NCBI GenBank assembly: GCA_910578425.1 | Contig: CAJTQX010000030.1 | Location: 1 to 32,226 of the forward strand | Reading direction: 5' to 3' | Origin: an uncultured Anaerotignum sp. | Lineage (GTDB): Bacteria > Bacillota > Clostridia > Lachnospirales > Anaerotignaceae | DNA: 32,226 nt | Part shown: piece by piece, positions 1 through 5,561 of the stretch | Numbering within the stretch: the stretch's first letter is position 1 | How the letters are laid out: each line of letters opens with the position of its first letter | The notes under the pieces: model-generated | Told to the model about the DNA's origin: nothing | The model's database searches: none | What the model saw: only the letters and a program-made list of their open reading frames with translations | Program-made: the position numbers and the translations under genes

Positions 1-54
1 GTTCAGCTCCCAGAGCTCCTGTAAATCGTTTTCCGGTATCAGTAATTTTTCCAT
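1..54 (-). CDS. Small element protein, 5' end only
   Basis: An ATG at 54 (leftward) is preceded by a strong AGGAGG at 61-66. It opens a frame that stays open for 18 codons (MEKLLIPENDLQELWELN) to the window edge. It follows the zinc-ribbon gene ending at 56 with almost no gap, so it should be co-transcribed and translated with it. Too little is visible to assign a function; the start is well supported by the ribosome binding site. Confidence 0.6.
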   Translation of the reverse strand, partial: MEKLLIPENDLQELWELN

Positions 55-55
55 T

Positions 56-562
56 TTACCCCTCCTGTATCGTCATATAACATTTTTTCTTACTGTTCCA
101 TTCCACCGCTGTCGGGCTGCCGCACCGGATACAGTTGATGTCGAAAGCCCCGTCAGTGCTGTTTGTCAGATAATGGGAGTTCTTTCCGCATTCGCAGTTT
201 ACATACAAATCACGCAGACCATCTCTATCCAGTCCTGTTTTTTCTCCGCATTCGCCGCATTTGTAATATGTCATTTTGCTTTTTGCACAAAATGTCTTTT
301 CAGCCCCGCAGTGCCCGCACACAATATGCAGGAAGCCGCCGACACCGCTTTCTGCCCTGCATTCCTGTTCTGGAAGCTCCTTTTCTTTCAGAATGGTGCT
401 TTCCAATCCTGCGCCTGCCGGCAGAGGTTCTTTCTGCGGCAATGTATCAGCTGCATTCTTTGTACCGCCGCCCAGCAGGATGCTGCAGCATAAATTAAAA
501 TACCCTTCCTCCCCATCGTCCCGGATGATCAATTCCCTTGTGTCTGTCCTGATTTTGAACAT
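56..562 (-). CDS. Hypothetical protein with several zinc-ribbon cysteine pairs
   Basis: A 168-residue protein of unknown function, leftward. The C-terminal half carries four Cys pairs (CGHCG, CGECG, CECG, CIRCG) spaced like two consecutive zinc ribbons, suggesting a structural metal-binding protein that may contact nucleic acid or protein. The N-terminal part has no recognisable domain. I chose the ATG at 562, which has a purine-rich GAAGGGAAG just upstream; a GTG at 604 would extend the frame by 14 residues but lacks a good site. It is one of a run of small leftward genes typical of an early region of a Firmicutes prophage or integrative element. The zinc ribbon reading comes from the cysteine pattern; the role is unknown. 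Confidence 0.7.
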   Translation of the reverse strand: MFKIRTDTRELIIRDDGEEGYFNLCCSILLGGGTKNAADTLPQKEPLPAGAGLESTILKEKELPEQECRAESGVGGFLHIVCGHCGAEKTFCAKSKMTYYKCGECGEKTGLDRDGLRDLYVNCECGKNSHYLTNSTDGAFDINCIRCGSPTAVEWNSKKKCYMTIQEG

Positions 563-653
563 ATCGCTTCTTCCCTTCCTCGTGCCTTGCCCGCCAGATT
601 TCACACTTGCAAAATCTCAGCAGGTTTGCTATGATATACATGAATGTTTTCTT

Positions 654-690
654 AATCCCCTGTAAAGCGCGCCAACGCTCAGGGGATTTT
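654..690. terminator. Stem-loop after the 81-residue gene
   Basis: AATCCCCTG at 654-662 pairs with CAGGGGATT at 680-688, and an inner AGCG/CGCT pair extends the stem. A short T run follows on the + strand. On the - strand, where the adjacent genes lie, there is no T run. It may be a weak bidirectional terminator or simply mRNA structure between the two leftward genes. Confidence 0.4.
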
Positions 691-936
691 TCATTTCAGG
701 GAAACTCCATGCTTTTGCAGCTGTTCCCTCCAAAGTATTTTGATTTCCTCCGGGCAATGTGACATCGCATCCTCCCATGTCGGCCAGCGTCCCTGTTCGT
801 CATAAAATTTATACTGGTAAAAAAGGCTGTCCCTGTTATGCGGCTGTTCCGGCGGATGCTTTACCGCGCACTCCTGGCATGTCCCTTCCGGTACATTCTG
901 CATCAAGGTCAATCCCATTTTCTTCAATCTTCCCAT
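691..936 (-). CDS. Small hypothetical protein with CxxC
   Basis: An 81-residue leftward gene. The ATG at 936 has AAGGGAGAT upstream with suitable spacing. The protein begins MGRLKKMG, has a CQEC pair near residue 20 and a Trp-rich middle (RWPTWEDAMSHCPEEIK). I recognise no domain. Size, charge and position in a run of small leftward genes fit an accessory early gene of a prophage or integrative element. It is separated from the next gene downstream by the hairpin at 654-688. Confidence 0.65.
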   Translation of the reverse strand: MGRLKKMGLTLMQNVPEGTCQECAVKHPPEQPHNRDSLFYQYKFYDEQGRWPTWEDAMSHCPEEIKILWREQLQKHGVSLK

Positions 937-981
937 TTTTCTATCTCCCTTCCCAAACCCGCAGCCGTCTGCGGATTTTTT

Positions 982-1332
982 TTATTTCTGCTTTTTCTGC
1001 GGCGGAACTTTGTCCCGCTGCACAGCCGCCTTTGGCGGCCATGTTGGTTCATAAATCCTGCCGCCCAGCCACAGCCCGAACGCCAGCACAGCCAGCAGTT
1101 CCGCAATGATGAGCGTCCGTTCCGGCCGGAACTCCATGACCGGCACCGCTACGCACATAAACAGGCTTGTCCCTGCCGTCAGTGCCAGGAGCCGCAGCAC
1201 CTCACGCGCCGCGCGCCAGAACAGCAGCAGGAGCCGCCTGCGCATGTATCCGAGCCGCTCCAGCCAATATTCCCGCTCCGCCTGCCGGATGAGGTAGTCT
1301 GTCCTGTATCGATACCTGCGTCTCAACTTCAT
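982..1332 (-). CDS. Small membrane protein with basic, Arg-rich N-terminus
   Basis: A 116-residue leftward gene. The ATG at 1332 follows GGAGGAGGC. The first 45 residues are extremely Arg/Tyr-rich (MKLRRRYRYRTDYLIRQAER). Two hydrophobic segments follow, about residues 45-65 and 72-92, then a short basic tail ending in KKQK. The expected topology is two transmembrane helices with both ends in the cytoplasm. No family is recognised. It is part of the leftward small-gene run of the element. Confidence 0.65.
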   Translation of the reverse strand: MKLRRRYRYRTDYLIRQAEREYWLERLGYMRRRLLLLFWRAAREVLRLLALTAGTSLFMCVAVPVMEFRPERTLIIAELLAVLAFGLWLGGRIYEPTWPPKAAVQRDKVPPQKKQK

Positions 1333-1375
1333 ACGCCCGCCTCCTCCCTGTTTTGGTGATAACGCATTCCATACT

Positions 1376-1615
1376 CTAAACCCACATCTCTAAGTCCACA
1401 TTCCTTGAAACCCATTTTTTAGCACTTGCAAGAGATTTGCAGTCCAGCTTGAGTTCATGGATGAGGCCTGAGCAAATATTGAAAATCGATACATCGAATG
1501 TATCTTGTGCAGTTTGGTCGATCTGGCATATTCTTTCTTCCGAAATTTTTAATGCCCATGCCGCAGGTGTCCCATCTTCTAAATCATAGGCATGCATGAT
1601 TTCCCATTTTTTCAT
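1376..1615 (-). CDS. Small hypothetical protein
   Basis: A 79-residue leftward gene starting MKKWEIMHAYDLED. The ATG at 1615 has a strong GGAGGAAA at 1621-1628; an upstream in-frame ATG at 1672 has no such site. The protein looks like a small globular alpha/beta protein; no domain is recognised. A 13 bp inverted repeat (1675-1715) separates it from the genes to the right, so it may begin its own transcription unit within the early region. Confidence 0.6.
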   Translation of the reverse strand: MKKWEIMHAYDLEDGTPAAWALKISEERICQIDQTAQDTFDVSIFNICSGLIHELKLDCKSLASAKKWVSRNVDLEMWV

Positions 1616-1674
1616 GGTGTTTTCCTCCTCTTTACTAACTGTGCAAACAGGTTCATAACTATAACTTTTCAAAA

Positions 1675-1715
1675 TAACTCAAATTTTTACTAAAACCCTA
1701 CTAAAATTTGAGTTA
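1675..1715. terminator. Perfect 13 bp inverted repeat, probable terminator or operator
   Basis: TAACTCAAATTTT at 1675-1687 pairs perfectly with AAAATTTGAGTTA at 1703-1715. The 15-base loop region contains TACTAAAA twice, the first copy overlapping the left arm. For leftward transcripts leaving the gene that ends at 1730, the stem is followed by TTATTTT, so it can act as a weak terminator. Its AT-richness and internal direct repeat also allow a protein-binding site. Confidence 0.45.
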
Positions 1716-1729
1716 ACTTGTTAAAATCC

Positions 1730-1918
1730 TTAAAATTTACCAAGCAATGTATGATGTTTATAGCTTTCTGTGTTTCCGGCTTTGCATTCCGTTTCCAACC
1801 CACACAGCGTAATTCCGCCGCAGGTCAGCAATTCCAGCAAGCCCTTTACCGTCAGCCGCTCATGGAAATCCTGCCCGTCAGCCTTACGCTGGTAATGGAC
1901 CCAGAACATACTAACCAT
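1730..1918 (-). CDS. Small hypothetical protein, translationally coupled
   Basis: A 62-residue leftward gene. Its ATG at 1918 overlaps the stop codon (1911-1913) of the gene upstream, giving coupled translation; a second in-frame ATG lies at 1909. AAGGAG sits about 11 bases upstream. The product has three Cys residues and no recognisable domain. It is the last gene before the inverted repeat at 1675-1715. Confidence 0.5.
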   Translation of the reverse strand: MVSMFWVHYQRKADGQDFHERLTVKGLLELLTCGGITLCGLETECKAGNTESYKHHTLLGKF

Positions 1919-2195
1919 TCAGCAGCACTCTCCTTCCTGTTTCACTCCCTAAAAGCTCATTGTAGCGGAAACATTCCTGAATACCGCCAACCTCGCAGAC
2001 GAATATGTACGGGTATAACGCAACCACCCTGCCGCTCCGGAAGAATCTTCTTGTTTTCCCGTTCGCATATTTCTCAAACTGCTCGATCCTGACCTTCCGG
2101 CCGGCTTTCAGCCCTCTGGCTGCCGCTTCCTTCCGGAGCCATGCCGTCGTGCGCCGTTCGTCCCACTCCGTTATCATTTTGTTCCTGACTAACAC
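1911..2195 (-). CDS. Small basic protein, unknown function
   Basis: A 94-residue leftward gene. The GTG at 2195 is preferred because GGAGGAAGAGGC lies directly before it; an ATG six codons later lacks a good site. The sequence is rich in Arg, Lys and Trp (for example WDERRTTAWLRKEAAARG), followed by a probable beta-rich stretch (RFFRSGRVVALYPYIFVCEV) like a small SH3-type barrel. Its first 122 bases overlap the 3' end of the zinc-ribbon gene 2074-2343 in another frame. It may bind nucleic acid, but this is inference only. Confidence 0.6.
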   Translation of the reverse strand: MLVRNKMITEWDERRTTAWLRKEAAARGLKAGRKVRIEQFEKYANGKTRRFFRSGRVVALYPYIFVCEVGGIQECFRYNELLGSETGRRVLLNG

Positions 2196-2343
2196 GCCTC
2201 TTCCTCCGTTTCCTTGTGCATCCTGGGCAGAGATAGCCGCGGCTGGTATCCTGCTTTATGGCTATGTTGTAGACTTTGCCGCAGTCCCCACAGGCCACAT
2301 ACCTGTAATTCCGCCAGCCGATTTCCTCACAGGTTAATCGCAT
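2074..2343 (-). CDS. Zinc-ribbon protein with long out-of-frame overlap
   Basis: An 89-residue leftward gene. Two Cys pairs, CGDC at about residues 18-21 and CPGC at about 39-42, form a zinc ribbon in the first 50 residues, followed by a strongly basic RKRRKRR stretch. The remaining 40 residues are polar and low-complexity and overlap the next gene in a different frame, so the N-terminal half is probably the functional part. The ATG at 2343 overlaps the end of the preceding gene (stop at 2334-2336), consistent with coupled translation. A nucleic-acid binding role is plausible but unproven. Confidence 0.6.
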   Translation of the reverse strand: MRLTCEEIGWRNYRYVACGDCGKVYNIAIKQDTSRGYLCPGCTRKRRKRRVSQEQNDNGVGRTAHDGMAPEGSGSQRAESRPEGQDRAV

Positions 2344-2504
2344 TCTTCAAGCAGTTCCTTCAAGATGTCCGCACGCTCCTTTGCTTCGCGCCATTCCCGC
2401 TCATAGCCCTTTTTGGGGCTGTTCATCATGTATGTAGCGCTGTAACAAAACGCGTTGTTCATCTCCATGTCGTAGTATTTTTCCAGAAGCTCTTTTCTTG
2501 TCAT
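2334..2504 (-). CDS. Small helical protein
   Basis: A 56-residue leftward gene starting MTRKELLEKYYDMEMNN. The ATG at 2504 follows TAAGGAGGGA at 2511-2520. Charge pattern and length suggest two or three helices, possibly a coiled coil. Its stop overlaps the next start by 10 bases, so it belongs to the tightly packed operon 2721-1730. Function not recognised. Confidence 0.65.
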   Translation of the reverse strand: MTRKELLEKYYDMEMNNAFCYSATYMMNSPKKGYEREWREAKERADILKELLEECD

Positions 2505-2553
2505 GGTGTGTCCCTCCTTATGGCTTGTCCATCTTGCGAGAGGGGGAACCCCC

Positions 2554-2721
2554 TCACTGCGCCTTTTGCTCGGCTTTTTCCTTCTGCCGCTGCAAACTGA
2601 GCATTTTCTTTTCATACAATACTGCCGTGATCTCCCGTTTTAGCCGCTCCGCCTCCTCCGGCGTTTTCTCGCAGTAGGATACTGTCACAACATATTCCTT
2701 TTTCTTTGCCGTTCTTGGCAT
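2554..2721 (-). CDS. Small charged protein, first gene of the leftward early operon
   Basis: A 55-residue leftward gene starting MPRTAKKKEYVVTVSYC. The ATG at 2721 is preceded by GGGGGTGAT. A short beta-like N-terminus is followed by a long charged helix (EEAERLKREITAVLYEKKML) ending in Gln/Lys-rich sequence, so a coiled coil is likely. It is the first gene of the compact leftward operon; its promoter should lie in 2722-2800, where a second AAAGGAGGG is seen but no clear extra gene. Confidence 0.6.
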   Translation of the reverse strand: MPRTAKKKEYVVTVSYCEKTPEEAERLKREITAVLYEKKMLSLQRQKEKAEQKAQ

Positions 2722-2802
2722 ATCATCACCCCCGTACAATCTATGTAGTGCAAAATTTGTCCTATTCCCTCCTTTATGCAGTAGGCCTATGTAATTCTAC
2801 GA

Positions 2803-3297
2803 ATGTGTCCAACGAGATACCTTCCTTTTTCCAGCATTTTATGTTATAATCCGATAAAAGGAGGTGGTTTTATCTACGCATGGCTAATTTCGCTAAACAC
2901 CAACCCTACATTTTGTATAATTGTTTCGATTTCCAGCCTCTTGAGTTTTATTTTGTCAGTCTGGCTATTAGCAAAATCCAGCTCTATTGCAAAAGCCTTA
3001 AAAGTTTTATCACAGAAAAAGGAATTTAATGCCAAACGCAAATTGTATTCCGATAGATTGACCGCCTACAAAACAAGTATTTTGGATGATGGTATATATT
3101 CCAACACACTATTGCATAGCATACTTCAGGAAATCTACACTATCGAAAATAAATTCCCCACTGTATTTTCTTCCCTTCGTGATAAAAAAACTTTTATTTT
3201 GCTCAAGTGGCAGCTGAAAAGAAAAAAACATAACTTTGAAAAAATCTGTATATACCTTGACTATCTAATCGCCCGCTTAAATATAAAGGAGGACTAA
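2803..3297 (+). CDS. Membrane-anchored protein of unknown function, start codon uncertain
   Basis: The reading frame supports an N-terminal transmembrane helix (about residues 33-57 from the ATG at 2803, including CIIVSISSLLSFILSVWLLA), followed by about 105 Lys- and Leu-rich, probably helical residues in the cytoplasm. No family is recognised. The ATG at 2803 has no ribosome binding site and lies upstream of the extended -10 promoter. The strong GGAGG at 2860-2864 is followed in frame only by ATC at 2872, at ideal spacing; the ATG at 2880 is out of frame and its frame closes after 49 codons. The true start may be a rare codon, or the gene may carry a small frameshift near its 5' end. It forms a two-gene AT-rich unit with 3301-3735 (3-base gap). 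The pair points against both neighbouring leftward units, like an inserted cargo cassette. Confidence 0.55.
   Translation: MCPTRYLPFSSILCYNPIKGGGFIYAWLISLNTNPTFCIIVSISSLLSFILSVWLLAKSSSIAKALKVLSQKKEFNAKRKLYSDRLTAYKTSILDDGIYSNTLLHSILQEIYTIENKFPTVFSSLRDKKTFILLKWQLKRKKHNFEKICIYLDYLIARLNIKED
2842..2864 (+). promoter_or_regulatory. Extended -10 promoter and ribosome binding site of the 2803-3735 pair
   Basis: TGTTATAAT at 2842-2850 is a perfect extended -10 element (TGn plus TATAAT); the -35 region is weak. GGAGG follows at 2860-2864. A transcript from here would start near 2857, downstream of the ATG at 2803, which is why the start of the following gene is unclear. Confidence 0.6.
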
Positions 3298-3300
3298 CCT

Positions 3301-3735
3301 ATGCAAACATCATATAAAACAAAAGACGTAATTGAAGCTTTAATCCAAAAAACAAAGGAAAAAAAGATTTACTGGAATTATCTAATTACAAAATCAGATC
3401 TCATACATATTTCCCTTGAAATTTGTAAATCCGCTTCAATGCAAATCGATGAAGGTCTTTCTTTTTATACGAAATATAAAAACGGATTCTTCGTCTTAAT
3501 AAACACCCCTTGTAAAAAGGGAGCCAATTTGGATCCCCAAATTTATTTAATCGCCCTTCTACCAACAGACTTCCATAGGCCTGCGGGTAGTCTTCTAAAT
3601 CCAGACTTAGACTATCAAAGCAGTCTTTTAAGACTAACAAACCTTGCTGTTAGGCAGCATCCAAATGTTGAGGATTTTATTGATGATTTCTTATCGGATT
3701 CTGGAAACAATCCCGAAAACGATTCTGAAAGCTAA
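3301..3735 (+). CDS. Unknown protein ending in a VEDFIDDFL tail
   Basis: A 144-residue AT-rich rightward gene, 3 bases after the membrane-anchored gene, with AAAGGAGG upstream of ATG 3301. No family is recognised. The middle looks alpha/beta (for example FFVLINTPCKKGANLDPQ), and the C-terminus is acidic: VEDFIDDFLSDSG and further Asp/Glu/Asn. The converging gene 3732-3887 also ends in a nearly identical VEKFIDDFL tail. The stop codon (3733-3735) overlaps that gene's stop on the other strand. It probably acts with the membrane protein encoded just upstream; cargo, immunity or defence roles are possible but unproven. Confidence 0.65.
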   Translation: MQTSYKTKDVIEALIQKTKEKKIYWNYLITKSDLIHISLEICKSASMQIDEGLSFYTKYKNGFFVLINTPCKKGANLDPQIYLIALLPTDFHRPAGSLLNPDLDYQSSLLRLTNLAVRQHPNVEDFIDDFLSDSGNNPENDSES

Positions 3736-3887
3736 ACTTCATCCAAGAAATCGTCAATGAATTTTTCCACTTCATCGCGAAAATCGATTTTAATCCCAAG
3801 CCGTTCTTCTATAACCTTTGTAAGAACGGCTACTTTCCATTCCAAAATTTGTATTTTACAAAATTGGCGGTCTTTTTTATCTTTCAT
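3732..3887 (-). CDS. Small protein downstream of the Cro-like gene, ends in VEKFIDDFL
   Basis: A 51-residue leftward gene: MKDKKDRQFCKIQILEWK, then VAVLTKVIEERLGIKIDF, then RDEVEKFIDDFLDEV. The ATG at 3887 has a near-perfect GGAGGTGAT upstream. It follows the Cro-like gene (41-base gap, same strand), so both are expected from the same promoter. It is mostly helical and acidic at the end. Its last residues match the tail of the converging protein encoded at 3301-3735. A small early regulator or anti-repressor-like partner is possible; nothing is recognised directly. Confidence 0.65.
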   Translation of the reverse strand: MKDKKDRQFCKIQILEWKVAVLTKVIEERLGIKIDFRDEVEKFIDDFLDEV

Positions 3888-3923
3888 GCTTAAATCACCT
3901 CCTTTAGGCTGTGGGCTTTTCTT

Positions 3924-3940
3924 GTTGCTTAATAAGCGAC
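3924..3940. promoter_or_regulatory. Candidate operator at the 3' end of the Cro-like gene
   Basis: GTTGCTTAATAAGCGAC contains the near-perfect palindrome GCTTAATAAGC. It matches, at 15 of 17 positions, the reverse complement of 4155-4171 in the divergent control region. It overlaps the stop codon of the Cro-like gene. It is likely a second repressor site, as phage repressors often use distal operators. Confidence 0.4.
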
Positions 3941-4138
3941 TTTTTCTGCAAAAAAAATTTCTTTCGGATTTTCGATGTCGAGTATTTTCATCATCGCCTC
4001 AATTTCCGTAGATGTAAATACCCCTCGTTTCATTTTTTCGTAAAAAGTCTTTTCGGTTATCCCTATCATATTCGCAACTTTTCGTTGTGAAAGCCCTTTC
4101 ATTACAATAATGCCTTTTAATGTTTTCGTATCTATCAA
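3929..4138 (-). CDS. Cro/C1-type helix-turn-helix regulator
   Basis: A 69-residue leftward protein made almost entirely of one helix-turn-helix domain: LSQRKVANMIGITEKTFYEKMKRG is the classical core (about residues 16-39). It starts at TTG 4138 with AGGAGGGATATA directly upstream; no ATG fits. It stands head to head with the LexA-like repressor at 4283, with a 144-base control region between them. This is the standard lysogeny switch, with the small protein in the Cro position. The product should bind the operators at 4155-4171, and perhaps 4232-4248 and 3924-3940. The family assignment is firm; the antagonism with the repressor is inferred from layout. Confidence 0.85.
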   Translation of the reverse strand: MIDTKTLKGIIVMKGLSQRKVANMIGITEKTFYEKMKRGVFTSTEIEAMMKILDIENPKEIFFAEKVAY

Positions 4139-4154
4139 TATATCCCTCCTTTCT

Positions 4155-4171
4155 GTCGCTTATTACGCTAC
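4155..4171. promoter_or_regulatory. Candidate operator in the leader of the Cro-like gene
   Basis: GTCGCTTATTACGCTAC lies between the -10 of the leftward promoter and its ribosome binding site. Its reverse complement matches 15 of 17 bases of the site at 3924-3940. A weaker relative (12 of 17) at 4232-4248 covers the -35 of the repressor promoter. The position fits repressor control of leftward early transcription. Confidence 0.5.
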
Positions 4172-4172
4172 A

Positions 4173-4201
4173 ATCGTATCATTATATTTGTAACCTGTCA
4201 A
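4173..4201 (-). promoter_or_regulatory. Leftward promoter of the Cro-like gene
   Basis: A perfect TTGACA (complement of 4196-4201) is followed after 17 bases by TACGAT (complement of 4173-4178). A TATAAT is also present at 4181-4186 but lacks a matching -35. The candidate operator 4155-4171 lies immediately downstream. Confidence 0.55.
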
Positions 4202-4232
4202 GTGATTTTCGAAATAAATTTTAACATTTTTG

Positions 4233-4260
4233 TTGCTTTATGGGTGATTTATGTTATAAT
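4233..4260 (+). promoter_or_regulatory. Promoter of the LexA-like repressor gene
   Basis: TTGCTT at 4233-4238, a 16-base spacer and TATAAT at 4255-4260 with an upstream TGT (extended -10). GGGAGGTG and ATG 4283 follow. The -35 overlaps GTTGCTTTATGGGTGAT (4232-4248), a weak match to the operator sequence, which suggests autoregulation. Confidence 0.65.
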
Positions 4261-4282
4261 ACCTCTATAAGGGAGGTGCAAA

Positions 4283-4924
4283 ATGGCAAGTTTGAATGAA
4301 AACATCAAAAAAGCTCGCTCTGCATCAAATAAAACATTAGAAGAAGTCGCAGCCATTGTCGGTGTCAGCCGACAAACCATACAAAAATATGAAAGCGGCG
4401 TCATTTCAAATATTCCTTCAGATAAAGTAGAACTGCTGGCAAAAGCACTTGATACAACACCAGCATTTCTCATGGGTTGGGAAACCAGTAACCCTATTAT
4501 TGACATATTCCAATATAGCAATATTCGCCCTGTTTCCTTAAAAAAATTCCCTTTATTGGGCGAAATTGCTTGCGGCAAACCTATTTTTGCCGATGAGGAC
4601 AGGGAGAGTTATATTCTTGCTGGCTCTGACATCCGTGCAGATTTTTGCTTAAAAGCCAAAGGGGACAGCATGGTAAATGCGCGTATCCTCGATGGGGACA
4701 TTGTCTTTATCCGCAAGCAGGATATGGTCAATAACGGCGAAATCGCTGCGGTAGTCATTGATGATGAAGCTACCTTAAAGCGGGTTTATTACTACCCCGA
4801 AAAAGATTTACTTATTTTGAAAGCCGAAAATGCAAAGTTTTCCGACCTCATCTATTCCGGCTCCGAGCTGGATCAGATCAGGATATTAGGCAAGGCGGTT
4901 GCCTTCCAGAGCGATGTGACTTAA
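4283..4924 (+). CDS. LexA-like prophage repressor (XRE helix-turn-helix plus S24 self-cleaving domain)
   Basis: A 213-residue repressor. Residues 5-65 form an XRE helix-turn-helix (EVAAIVGVSRQTIQKYESG). Residues about 90-208 are an S24/LexA peptidase domain with the nucleophile Ser129 in GDSM and the general base Lys166 in ATLKRV. The expected self-cleavage bond lies in GEIACGKP, Cys97-Gly98; most relatives have Ala-Gly. It should hold the element silent and be inactivated by RecA after DNA damage. Start: ATG 4283 after AAGGGAGGTG. It leads a rightward operon with the membrane protein 4938 and the nuclease 5561, which would be expressed in the lysogen. Confidence 0.92.
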   Translation: MASLNENIKKARSASNKTLEEVAAIVGVSRQTIQKYESGVISNIPSDKVELLAKALDTTPAFLMGWETSNPIIDIFQYSNIRPVSLKKFPLLGEIACGKPIFADEDRESYILAGSDIRADFCLKAKGDSMVNARILDGDIVFIRKQDMVNNGEIAAVVIDDEATLKRVYYYPEKDLLILKAENAKFSDLIYSGSELDQIRILGKAVAFQSDVT

Positions 4925-4937
4925 GGAGGTTTGCGAA

Positions 4938-5561
4938 ATGAAACATGTCCGAAATATTCTGCTGGCAATATGGGCAATCGGATGCCTCAGTGGAATGGTT
5001 CGAAATATTTCCAATTACACTGCCTTGGATTGCATCATTGCTATCCTAGTAGCAGCTTGCCCATTCCTTGTAATATGGATCCGTACCATGCAGCGCAAGA
5101 AAGGCCTAATCGCCCCAAAAGAAAAACACCCCATTTTGAAAAGCATTTTATATTTCTTTGCAATTCTCTGGGTCTTGGGTGCGTTCGCCGCTATTTCCGA
5201 AATCATTTTTAGTGATGCACCTGATAAACTTCCCAATTGCGTACTGACATTTTCTATGGCAATCCTGCCATTTGAAATATACGCCATTATAAAAAGCGCC
5301 AATGGGATGGCAAAAAAAGCAATCTATTTTATTTTAGCTTTGGCATTCTTCTTTTACATCTGCACGCTTGTTTTCGGTACCGCAAAAAACAAGCTGTCCC
5401 ATTATGCTATCGCATTTGCCATTATGACAGTTTCCGCAGCTTATGCCTATTACAAGAACAGAGGGCAAAAACCTTTGCCAGCAATGAAAAATCCAGCCGC
5501 TAAAACGGCAGATTTATCCATATTGGAAACCGACGGGAAAATACATAAGGAGGAGCGCTAA
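4938..5561 (+). CDS. Six-helix membrane protein of the lysogeny operon
   Basis: A 207-residue protein with six hydrophobic segments at about residues 5-21, 28-48, 66-91, 97-118, 127-146 and 154-171, then a polar cytoplasmic tail of about 35 residues ending HKEER. The ATG at 4938 follows AAGGAGG that overlaps the end of the repressor gene. Its stop overlaps the ATG of the nuclease gene by one base, so repressor, membrane protein and nuclease form one operon made in the lysogen. No family is recognised. A superinfection-exclusion or nuclease-partner role is a reasonable guess from context only. Confidence 0.8.
   Translation: MKHVRNILLAIWAIGCLSGMVRNISNYTALDCIIAILVAACPFLVIWIRTMQRKKGLIAPKEKHPILKSILYFFAILWVLGAFAAISEIIFSDAPDKLPNCVLTFSMAILPFEIYAIIKSANGMAKKAIYFILALAFFFYICTLVFGTAKNKLSHYAIAFAIMTVSAAYAYYKNRGQKPLPAMKNPAAKTADLSILETDGKIHKEER

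Noticed and set aside
2722..2800. Possible leader peptide gene using the AAAGGAGGG at 2768-2776 (leftward)
   Set aside because: No ATG, GTG or TTG lies at a suitable distance; the nearest TTG is about 13 bases away and its frame simply runs over the next gene.
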